Assembly (NCBI GenBank): GCA_015039365.1
Contig: WION01000416.1
Location: 1-46,332 of the forward strand
Source: Amanita rubescens
Lineage: Eukaryota; Basidiomycota; Agaricomycetes; Agaricales; Amanitaceae
Reading direction: 5' to 3'
DNA length: 46,332 bases
Shown piece by piece: positions 1-11,745 of the stretch (positions within the stretch are counted from its first letter, which is position 1; the number at the start of each line of letters is the position of its first letter). The notes under the pieces are model-generated. The model made no database searches. It was not told where the DNA came from and worked only from the letters and a program-made list of their open reading frames with translations. The position numbers and the translations under genes are program-made.

Positions 1-570
1 AAGCAGAGTCCCAGAAGCTTGGCACATAACATAATCTGACCGTTGTACAGCGACTATAAACAAAATTATTATCATGGTGATCATCATGGGATTGTAGAGT
101 TTTAGCTCGAAAGATAGCAAGATGAAAACCCCGTTGTTTATTCATTTGACATGAATCTTCTAGCGCATAGTAATGACCACGCGACGGGGCTATGCTGTTT
201 GTACCTTCTCGTAAAGTCACCAGCCTTGTCCTGTTTATGCGCACTCCGGGCCTTGCGGGCGGTCCAATATCGGAGGGTTCACGGCGACTTAAACCTGGTG
301 TTCAACTCATGGTTGATCTCAGGCTGGCTGGCTACCGATGAGTGCTTGAAGTCGTTGAGCCCTGACTCTGAGGACTCGGAAAGCTCACCACGCGTGTGAG
401 TCAAAGTCATAAATGGTCTCTATTTAAAACTCGTGTCCCAGGGTAGACAGGACTGTCCACATCAGCTCCGTATATGTAGTGACGTGCATGCCTCGGGCGG
501 GATTCTCGCCTCTTTCTCCTATCTATACCAGACTGCAGACTTGAATCTGTGCAGCGCTTCTTGATGCCCC
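1..570. other. Upstream region without a recognised gene
   Basis: No coding segment with recognisable family features was seen here. The only sizeable open frame (151-399, +) has a composition like random translation and no motif. The right-hand part is the likely promoter and 5' leader of the membrane-protein gene starting at 571. An AT-rich TATTTAAA element lies at about 421-428, roughly 140 bases before that ATG. Confidence 0.5.
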
Positions 571-2165
571 ATGTCTTTTGATGTGGCAGGCGTGAGCCAA
601 TCTCGGTGGGAGCGAGATACGTACCGTGAGTCTATCATTGCTCGACTGGTGACCTGCTCTGACCTCATTCTGCCGTCTGTTGCAGTGTGCTGCGCTGTAT
701 TAATAGTTTACGAGTATCGTAAGCCTATCCGATATTTTTCCGACTGGACCTGATGGGTTCCGAAAGTCCTGCAGCTCGATTCTGAGGTAAGAAAGCAGTT
801 AGTCCAGCGTTCTCTTAACCTAACGTCATCAAGGTGAAATATTTTTGGGTGCGTGTTGCGGGCTTCACGGACATAATTCCTGGTGTGAATCGCTTCCGAT
901 AGGAAAGACGATGGTCACCAGCAAAAGTTCTATTTCTATGGGTATAAATTTCCATATGTTTATGGTCGCAAGATGCTTATTGCCACGTGTACTCGTAGAG
1001 TCGGTATTATGGCCTAATTTTCAACATGCGAGTGACGTTTGCTGTCGAAGTTTCATAGTCCTAACATGCGTGACAGTTCAAACGCCGCAGGTACGACAGC
1101 TGTACCCATCATAGCATGATTCTGACAACAAGTAGTATTTGTACAAAACAACCGTCTTTTGATGTAAGTCTTCTTATCGACGTTGATCTCCTTTATACTG
1201 ATGACTTGAGGTGCTCCAGCTGTGCGGATTTATCCTCTCATTGATCGATAATTGAACACTGACATGGCCTTTTCCACAGGTGTATGTTTGCAAGTGGTAA
1301 TATTAGTGTCGCAAGCTCAATAAAAGTCAGGTTTACGTTTCTTCCACTGGCAAAACATTGGAGCGAGCGTACAGATCATCACGACACAATGTACGTCTCC
1401 ATGTACAAACTTTACATGAACGTTGATTTATCACCGAGCCTTCAGTAATCCTTGAGCTACGCATATGGGCCATGTACGGCAACTCGTGGAAGATGCTTGT
1501 GCTTCTGGTGAGTAGACCGAAATTACGTCTCGATCAAGTCTAAGATTGGGGACAAGTTGCTTTTGATAGCTGGCGAGGCAGTTGCTTTGGGAATCATATT
1601 TGGTATACCGAGAACAGACCTAGTAGGTGCGTGCGACGATAATAGAGGTCCATGACCAGTCGACCTCACGCTGCGACCAATCGTAGCGACCAATCATCCT
1701 TTGAACGGAGTATACATCTGCGCAGACGGTGATCCTACAAATGGCAAACATTGGGAAACTTACTTTTGGTTAGCGAGTCTGATGGTCGATCTTGTCCTGT
1801 TCTGCTTAGCACTGTGGAAAGCTTGGGAACATCGCTCCAACCCACCCAGTCGCTTGATGAAGGAGGTCGTGTTACAATCTGTATTATACTTTCTCGCGTG
1901 AGTCTTCCTTTTTTCCCAGCACCAATCTAGGACTCATTTTTTTTAAAGTATATTCTGGATATGTATTGCCAACATGGTCATTTGGTTCGTGAACAGGGTA
2001 CAGAAACATCATCTCTACTCGTATCAACCCTATCATGTTAACTACTCGCTGTACTAGATCACGCTCAACGAGCTCGGCACCGCATTTTCCTTTGTGATAC
2101 CCAGTATACTCGCCAATAGACTTCTCATTTCGTGCCGGCGTAACAACGAACCAGAAACGTCTTGA
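571..2165 (+). CDS. DUF6533-type multi-span membrane protein
   Basis: This is an intron-dense gene of about 11 exons. The start ATG at 571 opens a first exon ending in a hydrophobic helix and the block VLIVYEY. Exons at 767-786, 834-848, 903-941 and 999-1031 add LLQLDSE, VKYFW, ERRWSPAKVLFLW and SRYYGLIFNMR. Together these give the DUF6533 signature: helix, YEY-LL-LD-EV-YFW, RWSPAKVLFLW-RYYGL. Later exons give FFHWQNIGASVQ, LELRIWAMYGNSWKML, an AGEAVALGIIFG helix, a Cys-containing loop (VYICADGD), then two more helices and a short basic tail ending at TGA 2163-2165. The family is common in basidiomycete membranes and has no established function. The join between 1031 and about 1280 is uncertain. 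Several 3' splice sites must be AAG to keep frame. No inactivating lesion was seen in the parts I could join. Confidence 0.75.
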
Positions 2166-2736
2166 CCACCTTTTCCAGCCTTTGGAAATATAAAAGACGG
2201 CGTCAGGACACTTTGGGAAATGTTGAACTTACGACTTTTAATGATATCGGATCCCAGACGATCCCGTGACGACTACTACGCTACTGTGTACCTTAACTTT
2301 CACCTCGCCTCCGCTCTTCTGCTCTTCCGGACGATAGGTATATATGTATATATCCATTCTGTAGGTGTAGACGGCTTCCTAATCATAGGGTATTCTGTTT
2401 CTCTGTATATTGAAAACATGTTGCGCACACAAGGCTTCCGAAACTAAACCGTATCAAAATTTCCATTATAATAAGTCGTATGTAAGATATCAAGGTTCTA
2501 TCAACAGCTAACTACATTGCTCTACTCAAGTAGGATATCAACAAGATCAAAGTTATCGTAGTACGTTATTCTCCAAGTTCCGAAAAGTTTACTATACAAA
2601 GATGAGCGAATCCTGACGATCAACTCTAAATCACAGCAATGTCATAAATAATAAGCATCATAGATATACCGTAGGTGGAGCAAGAATGAGGAAAGAGATA
2701 AGAGGGCAAAGGGTAAACGGATGGGAAAAGGGTGGC
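2166..2736. other. Intergenic region between convergent genes
   Basis: This gap lies between the ends of two convergent genes, so it should hold both 3' untranslated regions. An open frame at 2220-2447 (+) begins MLNLRLLM and has some hydrophobic character. It could be an alternative last exon of the upstream membrane-protein gene, because DUF6533 relatives often end near an LNLR motif, but no convincing splice join was found. The stretch from 2450 to 2736 is AT-rich with no motif that I recognise. Confidence 0.4.
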
Positions 2737-5700
2737 TCAGTCCCAATCGATGTCGATACCTGGAGGTCCAGAAGCGAGGCCGATACCCCGCTCTGCTTCG
2801 CGTTTCATCCACTTGAGTGCACGCTTATCGTCCTTGAGCTGTGCTGCTAGCTTTTCATAGCATCGTTGGTTGTGTTCCTACACGCACGTTGATTAAAAGA
2901 CTGTATCAATGACGTGTTTTGATACGCACCTTGATCCATGCCTTCTCTTCTTTCGTGAGCATGGTATCTTTAACCATACGCGTTTGGATGGGCACGCAGG
3001 TGAGACGCTCAAAGCCGTGCCATACATCACCATTTGAATGTTTGGTCTAAGAGGGTAAATCAGATAGGCTTCCATACCAGCCACTGATTTACATACCTTT
3101 ACACGTGTAACTAGAAGGGCTGATTCGATACGCATCCCCCATGCACCTGCCTTATCTAGAAACTGCGGTTAGCGATCAAAACTAAACTGATTTCAAACGT
3201 CACTGACAGTATCCAGGTTCATTGGTCACCACGTGTCCGGGCACCAGGGGAACATGGCTGGAAAAGCCGTGCGGCCCCTCATGGACCGTGAGGAATGATC
3301 CAAAGCCGTGGCCGGTTCCATGCTACGAAGCGGAAATTAAAAATAGCCCAGCCGCCAAGCATTTCGCACTCACCATATAGTTCATGCCATCTTTCCAAAG
3401 TGCCTTCCTAGCGAGAACATCAAGCTGGTAGCCGGATGTTCCTTCCGGGAAGACCGCGGTATCAATAGCTATCTGGAGCACGACATTAAGAGCCCGACGG
3501 ACCGAAGAGGTTAAGGTACTCACATGACCCTGAAGAACCTTCGTATATGCTTCACATTGTTCTGAACTGGGTCGGCCAAAATGGACAGTTCTTGTCGTGT
3601 CGCAAGTACCATCTCGGTACTGTCCACCAGAATCGCTGAAGGATGTTAGTTTGTTGAATGAACAGTACAATAAAGCTTACTTCAAGTATGGACTTTCCCG
3701 GTCGATCATTCTTGCTGCGGATTTTAATGGTGAATAGTGAGGAAGAGCAGCATTCGGACCGCTTGCAGATAAATTTTCGTAGGCAAGACCCATGAAATTT
3801 TTCTTCTTTCTCCTAAACTCGGTCAGCCGATTAGCGGCCTCCCACTCGGTGATGTCATATCCCTCCTGTAGCTTGCCTTCTAACCAAGCCAGGAATTGAA
3901 CCTAGTATTATCGTATCGTAAAAAATAACGTTAATGTGACTTTCAGACTCACGAATGCAGCACCATCCCTAAGATATGCTCTTCTCAGACCGTCAATCTC
4001 CACCTTGTTCTTGACGGCCATCAGATGTTCAACATATGCTGGCGCGATGGTGTAACGTAATTGAGTGATCATCAATGAGATGGCGTAAGAAGTGTGAGGT
4101 GGCAGAAGTATCTATTTCACGTTGCGTAAGAGTTGATATCTCCCTTTGGATATGCTCAACGTACCTTGCCCTCACCCCACTCTCGTTTCCGTAGAAAAGT
4201 CCATACATCGATAAACTCACGTCTGTCAATGCCGACTTCCCGGAGATAGCCAGCCACGGATTCGTCGACCTTGCTGCCGTCCAAAAAAACAACGGCTTGG
4301 TCGAGTCCGACATACAGATAAGCGTGGAACAGTGGATTGTACGGGATGTCTTGCCCACGTAGGTTCAGCACCCAGGCTAATTCCGAGATAAACACATATG
4401 GAAGTGACGACCCTGTGAATGACTTACCTATGCAGGGTAAAAAGGAAATGAGCGTTCCTATGTGCTTTTGGGCCTGCGTAGGCGGACCTTTCGCGTAAGA
4501 GGGTTGTGAAGGACGCTGTTCTCGGATCCAGTTTCGAATTTTCTCAAGCTTTTGACGTGTATCTTGTCCTGAAATAGACTTTCGATTAACACTAAAACAG
4601 CACGCTGGCAAAGAGAGTACCTGTATACTCTATTTCTTGTTTGAATACGGGCGCTTTGGATTTCGGAGGTTTATTCTTCCAAATGAGATCGACAAGGTTC
4701 TGGGGCGGGTAGACCATCTTGGAATCGAGCGAGCTGATTTTCGCATTGATGACGAGGGATTTCTCGTGAGACAGCATCCGTGCATCGATTCCTATTCTCA
4801 CTCCTTTGACCCTGCCCTGTGTAGATCTTAATTTCGCTTCTCGGAAACCCCTATAGAAACTTACCAAAAGCCACTCTATCCAATCCTTCGGCCCGTTAGA
4901 AGACCCTGCCTGGACAAGCGTCCATAGAGGGTCCAATTCGCGTTCAGCTTGACCCCAGTAACGGGCGTCTGTCACTAGATATGCAGCTGACTTGGAAATG
5001 ATGGTATCTCCAGCTGAACCGGTGAAACTAAACCGTTTAAATAGTAAATGGATTGTGATTAAGAGAAGTAAGCAAACGTACCCGGAGATAAATTCGCGTC
5101 TTTTGTCACTCGCAGCGACATACTCAGAACCGTGGGCATCCTCGCTAGGGATAATACTACAACAATGTCATTTTCGAGCACGCCAGAAAAGAATTTCCTG
5201 GACTCACTAAAAATCTAATTCGTGTTTCGCCATCTCGTTACGGAGGGCCTCAAGTCTTTCAGTTGTATCGACTCTTTCTTGCGGTGGGTCCTCATACGAC
5301 TCTTTGCGCATAAAACCCGAACCGACTAAGGTATCAACTGAATCGGATGACAATAAAGGTCGACGAGGCTTAGGCATCGTCGATCCACTTGCACCGCTTT
5401 GATAGGTATCTTTGCTACGATGAGTCGTGTAGGTACGTTGACTGGATTGGGTTCGCTGAGAATCCTGCGTTCTGCGTGATGATTTGCTACTCTGAGTCAC
5501 CCGGGAATCGGACCTGACGGGGGGGCTTCTTGCGGGTTGGTATACTGGCAGAGGAGTTTCCGATGGTGACTCCGATCTCTTTAGCAAGTCCAACTCTGCC
5601 TCGACCTCTTTCTGTTTTTTTCCGGCTCCCCATCCATACCCCGTCTTGCCGGATCCATTCGATCTCTTTGTGCCCGTCATGGTGTTGGAGCGCAACAGTT

Positions 5701-5983
5701 TCGGTTTCCCGTTCTTGTCATGATAGACTTCTGGCAGGGTCGAATGAGCGTCGTCATAATGCTCCGAATCCGAATGAAACTCGAGACTGGCTGCAACTGA
5801 GGTGAGTGTGGAGGTAGGTGAATATGAAGGTCGTCGGGTGATCTTGTCCATAAAGGTCGTCTTCTCATTTGACCCTTTTTCATTAGTATCCGTGAAACTG
5901 GAGCCAGAAAGACGACGAGGCTGCTTCTTCTTTTTGCCAATGAACGGCAGACAAATAGGCGGCGGAGGTGGAGGAGGTGGCAT
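2737..5983 (-). CDS. Xaa-Pro aminopeptidase (aminopeptidase P) with disordered N-terminal extension
   Basis: This metallopeptidase (M24B) removes an N-terminal residue that precedes proline, in the cytosol. After a long extension, the core starts with [22 protein letters not shown], then [20 protein letters not shown] and [13 protein letters not shown]. The substrate-binding block [15 protein letters not shown] follows. The catalytic creatinase-fold domain shows [10 protein letters not shown] (metal Asp pair), [17 protein letters not shown] (metal and catalytic His), NEPGY (metal Glu) and GMRIES (second metal Glu region). The C-terminus reads PGIDIDWD before TGA at 2737-2739. There are about ten short introns. 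The unusual part is residues 1 to about 235: a run of eight prolines, a short hydrophobic patch, a KKKK basic block, then Ser/Thr/Gln/Arg-rich disorder. The family norm is about 600-650 residues; this model is about 850. The splice from exon 1 (KHELDF) into YIIPSED is in frame, which supports the long form. Confidence 0.93.
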
Positions 5984-7229
5984 GATGAAAGCGAGCGAAG
6001 AGAAGTAAAACTCCGCAACAGCAGGTAAAGCCGGGATTATAGGGAGCTGTTAAAAGCACACGAGGCCAAAGGGAAGTGCAAAACGCATTATGTGCACGTG
6101 TTTGCCGTGAGAATGCTAGAAAACGCTCAAAGCCTCCTGCCCCATCTAGCTTCTTCTTGATTTATCTACTCGTGGCCGCCCACCGCCTTCCTTCGCTGGC
6201 GGATCACTATTTAGACTTTTTCTCTCCATCATGTGCTGACTTGCAATGTGCTAGTGGCGTTCTGATTCCATTCCTGGTCTCTCATCCAACCTCAATAAAC
6301 CTCTCCCGAGCGTCCAAGACTTGACGCCAGTTGGAAAACTTTCCATCATCAGGCGTATGACGCCTCGCCAGACATCCGATCAAGGAAGAAATCTGATCAA
6401 ACTTAGTCAAAACCCTTGCTCACGGAAATTCACGTCGCGCACGCTCCGATATGCCGTGCCTTCTTTCTCCTGGTGGCCGAGGTACCTGATGACTGAGACT
6501 CGAGACATGACCCCGTACTACGGATCTCGCTCCCGAAGAGATGCAGCACACAGATGACAACGCCGCTGAAAGGCCAGATAGCTCCGAGGTCCTCGCAAAG
6601 TTAGTTGCGCTGGTGACTTGAGAGGATACCATAATGCACCGATGTAACGGTCCACAGGTACCCCTCTTACTTCTATGACCCTAATTTAGTAGTGAAAATG
6701 CGCATATAGCGGTCTAAATTTACATAAATCATGATGGCGTCGGAAGGTTCCTTCAGCGCATGCGTCGGACGCGGTAATGCATCCGATTATTATTTAAATA
6801 CTAAACGCCCATACGCCGCCCCCGCAAAATCGCGCCAACGTGCCACTTCATTAATTCGTTTACCGTCGGTTGTCACTCCAACAATTCAAAAAGTCAGGGT
6901 CTGGGGTCGTAGGGGCAATCGCCTTATCTAACCCAGTGTATTCAGAATTAGCCACGAACCGGCGCTAGAAGGCTCGGCTGATCGCGCGTCCCTAGTCCAT
7001 GACGGCCTTTCATCTCCAGAGCGATTACAAGGCTGCCAACAATCCAACTTGAACCACGCTCATTTGGCGTACATACACTGTTTTAATCCATAGCCTAGAA
7101 ATCTGGGCAGAAGACCAGCGATTGTCACAACTGGCACGGGGTATATAAGCATGTCGTTAACGACATCAAACCGTGGTGGAAGAACAGTCGCACGTCTTCG
7201 GTTGCAGTTTAACTTTTGACAGCGTTTAA
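5984..7229. other. Intergenic region; upstream of aminopeptidase P
   Basis: No gene is recognised. The left part is the promoter and 5' leader of the minus-strand aminopeptidase P gene. Open frames here (for example 6076-6324 and 6321-6557 on +, 6420-6632 on -) lack motifs and overlap each other on both strands, as expected of non-coding DNA. The stretch 6700-6860 is CG-rich with short AT patches. The right end runs into the remains of a sugar transporter whose true start could not be fixed. Confidence 0.4.
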
Positions 7230-9376
7230 TGGCTATCTAGGACTCGTGGTTCTGAATCTATGCATTGTTCTTCTGTTTGTTTTAATTCTATGCCTCATTC
7301 TCCAAGCTTCATTCTTTCCTGTGTAGACTGATCACTTCCTGACAAATGGTTACGATGGTGCGTACCTCTACACAATGGGTTGGTTTTCCTGACGTCAGAT
7401 GACAAGTAGTATGATGAGTAAGTGGGATATTTTGCAATCACTGGGCCAGTGGAAATTTGCTTTCAATAGTCCGTCAGGAGGAAAGGTATAAGCCTACGTA
7501 TGTTCATGATTTTGCTTACTTTTTCTACATAGCTCGGTCTACTTAATGCGATCCAAGTGTATAATTTCGATTGCTGGCCTTCAGAAGAATCACGTAATTT
7601 CACAGAGTATCGAAAGCCTAGTGTCTTATCCGTTTGCGCTGTATGTTACGGATGAATTTGGTAGGCGCACCTCCATAATCATTTACGAGGCGACCTACTC
7701 ATTGGCGCTCGGTGCGTGCCTTGGAAGCTTGTGAATTTGTTAATATTGAACATGCGACTCACATGAAGCTTTTTAATTGGATTTGGACTAACTTTTACTG
7801 CCAGGGGGGCACCTCTCCTAGTCACGGAGCTTGCATACCCAAGTCAACGTGCCCAGTTGACGTCAATGTACAACCCACTGACTTGTGTTCTGATTATGTA
7901 TTACGCACAGGTATCCAGGAAGCATTATGTACGGTTTTTTCGCCCTCGTCATCTAATTGACCAATTGAGCTTCCAGTCTTGCATTGACGGCAAGGGCTAC
8001 TGCGTAAAAACTTCGGTAACTTTTGGGACTTTCAATATCCGCAGCAGCTTGGCTTGGGGAATCTTTTCAGCGTTGCAAGCTCTGCGATCCGTCCCACAAG
8101 TTCTGCTCATTTGATTCGTACCGGAATCGCCTCGATGGCAGGTTAATAAAGAAAGGCAAGCTTTTTCCCATCTCCAATACATGAATCAGTTTGAACAGCC
8201 TGTTTCGGGGAGGCTCAAACATTTATAGCATTGTGGCTTAAACCTTGCGCCAAATCCATTGGTTTCGCAGGGATTAAAGCCGCCCTTGCAAAGGACCGGG
8301 GAATCCTTGACTAGTCGAGTTTGTTCACATCGCGAGGCAATCGCATAAGAACGAGAATCATCCTCGCGCTTGCCATTTTCTCATCCCAATGGTCTGGGAA
8401 CGATCTAGTATATGATTTACCGCCCGTTGTTTACTCTTCCCTGTTCACTGAAGCGCAATCACCGTCAGGTCGTACCGTGTGTTGCGCTCAACTCCAGCTT
8501 AGTAAGGACAACCCTCTAACTAACTTAGACAACGGCAAAGTCCTGAACCTTATTGGAGGTATGTCTATATCAGTATTCGGAAACTTGTTCTAGGCTCATC
8601 GGTACCATAACGAGCACGAGCGCTCGTCTATTAATCGTGCGTACCTCAATTAGCGACAGTTTTTAGAATTATTTGATCAAGAACAGAACGGGTTCTTGAA
8701 CTTTATCGTCGCTATCGTTGCCGCTTTGCTGTGCGATCGTATTGGAGACGCCCATTATTCTTGGCGTCGACTATCGGTTGTGTCTTAGAAATTCACAAAT
8801 TGACCTTCTAAACAATGTGCTGGGCATGGCTATCTTCTGGATCATTCAAACGGTTTACCTCTCGCTTCACAAATACCTGGAACAGGCCAACCATTACTTA
8901 GACTTGAGTGATTGTGTTATTTTACTCCCACAGCTGTTGACATTCGCCAGCTCTTGCATTTAATCCGTTAATTGTATCGTGAGTGTTTTGTCGTTTTACC
9001 GCCTGCTGACAATGGTTCATATATATAGTTATACCATTGAAATCCTCCCGTTTACCCTGCGTGCGAAGGGTCCATGATTTCTGATTTTACAGTATCATGG
9101 TCTTTAATATATAATCTACATCTGCAAAGTTGGCAAGATATGTGAATCTGGTTGATTTGGATAGATGCATGCAACAAAGAAGTTGGAATAGCTCGACGTT
9201 ATCGTCATCAATAATAGCTTTTCATAGCTCTTGTACGTATTTTGACTTACGTTTCAAGCTATAGTCTCATTTTTCTTCCTCGTGGAGACGAAAAATGTGA
9301 GTCATTCACCTTGACAACGTTACGGTCCATCCGAAATCCAACTTTTGTCTAGCGTACCTTGGGGGGGACTTCGGCG
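7230..9376 (+). pseudogene. Decayed MFS sugar transporter (lactose-permease / sugar-porter family)
   Basis: Recognisable sugar-porter blocks occur in the right order. They are a hydrophobic N-terminal helix near 7240; FLTNGYDG (about 7340) and SMMSKWDILQSLGQW; LGLLNAIQ then SIESLVSYPFALYVTDEFGRR; GFGLTFTARGAPLLVTELAYP with QRAQLTSMYN; VTFGTFNIRSSLAW; FVPESPRW; GNRIRTRIILALAIFSSQWSGN; FIVAIVAALLCDRIG; EILPFTLRAKG (about 9034-9067); FFFLVETKN (about 9268-9294); and RTLGGTSA where relatives have RTLEET. An in-frame TGA at 8112-8114 falls exactly where the Trp before FVPESPRW is expected. The splice join after GYDG cannot be made in frame with canonical sites, and the segments after SQWSGN and around 8750-8990 are badly eroded. 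Full-length relatives have 12 helices and about 520 residues. I judge it a pseudogene; its start codon is not identifiable. Confidence 0.75.
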
Positions 9377-9861
9377 TAAGTTTTCGCATAGGCATGAGTA
9401 CTCGAGAACCTTGTTAACAGCTCCGATATACTCATTGATAGAGACAGTAGTCCGGCCAGTACTTAGTATGCACTCAAAGGTCAAGGAGCGGATGTGAATG
9501 GGATGAGCTCGAAATCAAGATCCCTGATTGCACCGCTTTCTTACCGTTATCGATAGTCTTTGAAATTTAAGATGACCACGTCACACTGGCCCGATTGCTC
9601 AACTTACTGCTGATATGATCCGAAACGCTTTCTCGTCATTTCGGAAGGCGACGGTCACCCATGGCTTTCAATAGCAACGTTGCAAGGAAAGCCGTATCCA
9701 TCATGCCAGAACGTTGAATTGTTAGTTACGTCACATCCTCTAACTATACTGGGACCTGAGCACGCTGGTCGCCATATAATTCTCCCAGCACCTACTTCTC
9801 GCCGACTGCGACCGCCGACCGTGACGTCGGCGACTCTAAACTGCTTGTTCACATTCTCGCC
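9377..9861. other. Intergenic region; promoter of the next gene
   Basis: No motif-bearing frame was seen. Overlapping open frames on both strands at about 9655-9865 appear to be chance. The segment likely carries remnants of the transporter's 3' end and the promoter of the gene starting at 9862. Confidence 0.4.
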
Positions 9862-11745
9862 ATGAAACCGCGTCGAAAAACCTTGATACTATTCGCGACC
9901 CTGGGGTCCATGATCCAGAATCTTATGGTTAGCGGTGCAAGTGTGGTTAGCCCCAGAATTTTTTTCTAAATCCACTCGTCATACTGATCGTCTCCCACCC
10001 TAGAACGGACCTGGACCCCGTTTATCTGTGGTCAGCCTTATTGCTTATCACTATACCGACTTTCAAGTTGACAAGTATATCCATTTGCAGCTTTACGATC
10101 GCCACGGTCAGTCTCCATGCACTCTAGAAGAGCGGGTGAAGAGCGACTGCCCTCCTCAGTCCGACGTCTCCGAGTCAGGTCAGGATGTAGGAAATTGTAC
10201 ATGGTGAGTACATCCGGTGGACGTTGGTCCTTCCTTGCGTTGAATTATCTCGAAGCAATGTTGTTTTCTTCAATTTATGGAGTGCCTGCTTGATGTCCAA
10301 CGGGAGTAGTGTGTTGCCTACGTTCGATCAGTGGATCCAAAGCTGCAGTACCACCTCCCAGGACGTAAACAACCCTCCTTTTCCAGATATCGACATCAGG
10401 AATCTTCCACCATGGGCAAATATGGCCAAGCCAAATCCTACCAACACCACGTTTGATGTTGGCACCGCTATCATGAGTAATTCATTCCCATGCTGTTACG
10501 GACTACTGTTGAATCCCGTTGCTAGTCGCACTGGTTTCCGAGGGAAGGCCGTGGACGACAGTGCAGATAATCACACCCTTCCTGTCCGCTGTTGCAACAG
10601 TCGCCATTCTAGGTTTTTGGTATCTGTATCAACGCCACACCCGGCAAAGTGACTTCGGGGGAAGGCCACCGCTTTTTAGGCGAGCCCACAAAGTCAAGGA
10701 AACGCGCCGCGGTGAAGCGTGGACCATCGATCTCTCCGAGAATCTGGACGATACCCGTGCGGGAAAAAAATCTACTCAGTCGTATAATCTGTCAGAATCT
10801 ACTCTGGCTGGCACTGGACATCGTCGTGACCCAAGTGCCTGGAAAAACGAGTTACCCCAAATTTTGAACTTTGGCAGACCTGCTGTCGTCCGAAACGTGG
10901 CGCCAGGAAAGGGTTGGCGGATTTCCAGTTTGGACGACGCTATTGAATCCCCTGATTTCTTGGCACTAAGCCCGCAGCCAGTCGTGCATGCGCCTAACCT
11001 CGAAATTGAGGGTGAAGATGCGGAATTGAATGGTGCGAGAGCCGAGGTGGCGGGTGATGATGATCAAGAAACGGACCATCTCATCTCTCCCTCAGAGCGC
11101 AGTGGAAACTCGGTTTTCCTGATATCGCGTCGCCCAGGAGAGGACTTCACCATTGAGTCAAGTCCCACCGCCTCTAGACTTGGTCAAACGTCACCTCTAA
11201 TAGCTCCGCGAGGTACACCAGGCTCCAGCGAACGATCTCCCATTGATCCATCTCAAGGACGTTCAGAAATCGCTCTATCACTTCCATTTCAATCCCCCAG
11301 TCGCTCAGCAAATGAGGCATCGAATGGCTCGTCTATCCCAAAGCCATTTTCGTTCTTCCCTAAATTTAAAATCTCTAAGCCAAGTGAAGTTTCTCGAAAT
11401 CACTCTGATGAGGCAAATATACCACCACCACGCACGGTAAGCATCTTTTCTTTTCTTTTCTTTTCTTTTTGTGAAGCTGCTTTTCTTACGGTCCCGTCAT
11501 AGATCACTCTGAGCCCTCCACCTTTCCAGGTTCCTGACCTGCTTCCTTTAGCCCTTATCCCTTCCCTTAGCAGTCGGTCTGCCAGACTGGGGCACGAAGA
11601 AATCCTACCTTATCCTTCATTTCATCGTCATCAACGAACATCATCTTCTCAACCTTTCCGAGAAGATGGGAACTCTCTGACCAATGGCCAGCCACCGTTA
11701 TCAAGAGCATCGCCCCATCACCGAACGGCCTCGCATGATGTCTGA
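9862..11745 (+). CDS. Single-pass membrane protein with Cys-rich ectodomain and long cytoplasmic tail
   Basis: The product starts with a basic and hydrophobic leader (MKPRRKTLILFATLG), a likely signal peptide. The ectodomain carries the blocks DRHGQSPCTLEERV, GNCTC, NVVFFNLWSACLMSNG, W--W-type spacing (FDQWIQSC), and FPDIDIRNLPPWANM. It has regularly spaced cysteines and possible N-glycosylation sites (NTT). One transmembrane helix follows (TPFLSAVATVAILGFWYLY) with a basic stop-transfer QRHTR. The tail is about 330 residues, rich in Ser and Pro, and has no catalytic motif. The layout matches a conserved basidiomycete protein family of unknown function that I recognise from its QSPC and C-C-V-N-L-SAC pattern. 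Introns fall near 9928-10003, 10204-10257 and 10475-10530, with a last one at about 11438-11503 containing a TTTTC repeat. The stop is TGA at 11743-11745. The first exon join is the least certain. Confidence 0.7.
11443..11471 (+). repeat. TTTTC microsatellite in the last intron of the membrane-protein gene
   Basis: About five tandem TTTTC units lie just after the donor site GTAAGC of the last intron of the upstream gene. The tract is pyrimidine-rich on the plus strand and is probably length-variable between strains. It lies outside the coding sequence. Confidence 0.8.

Noticed and set aside
2220..2447. Hydrophobic open frame after the DUF6533 gene
   Set aside because: It resembles the LNLR end of relatives, but the upstream model already closes with a good stop and no clean splice connects them.
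5530..6008. Plus-strand and alternative-frame minus-strand open frames across the aminopeptidase first exon
   Set aside because: They are shadows of the proline- and serine-rich coding exon on the minus strand.
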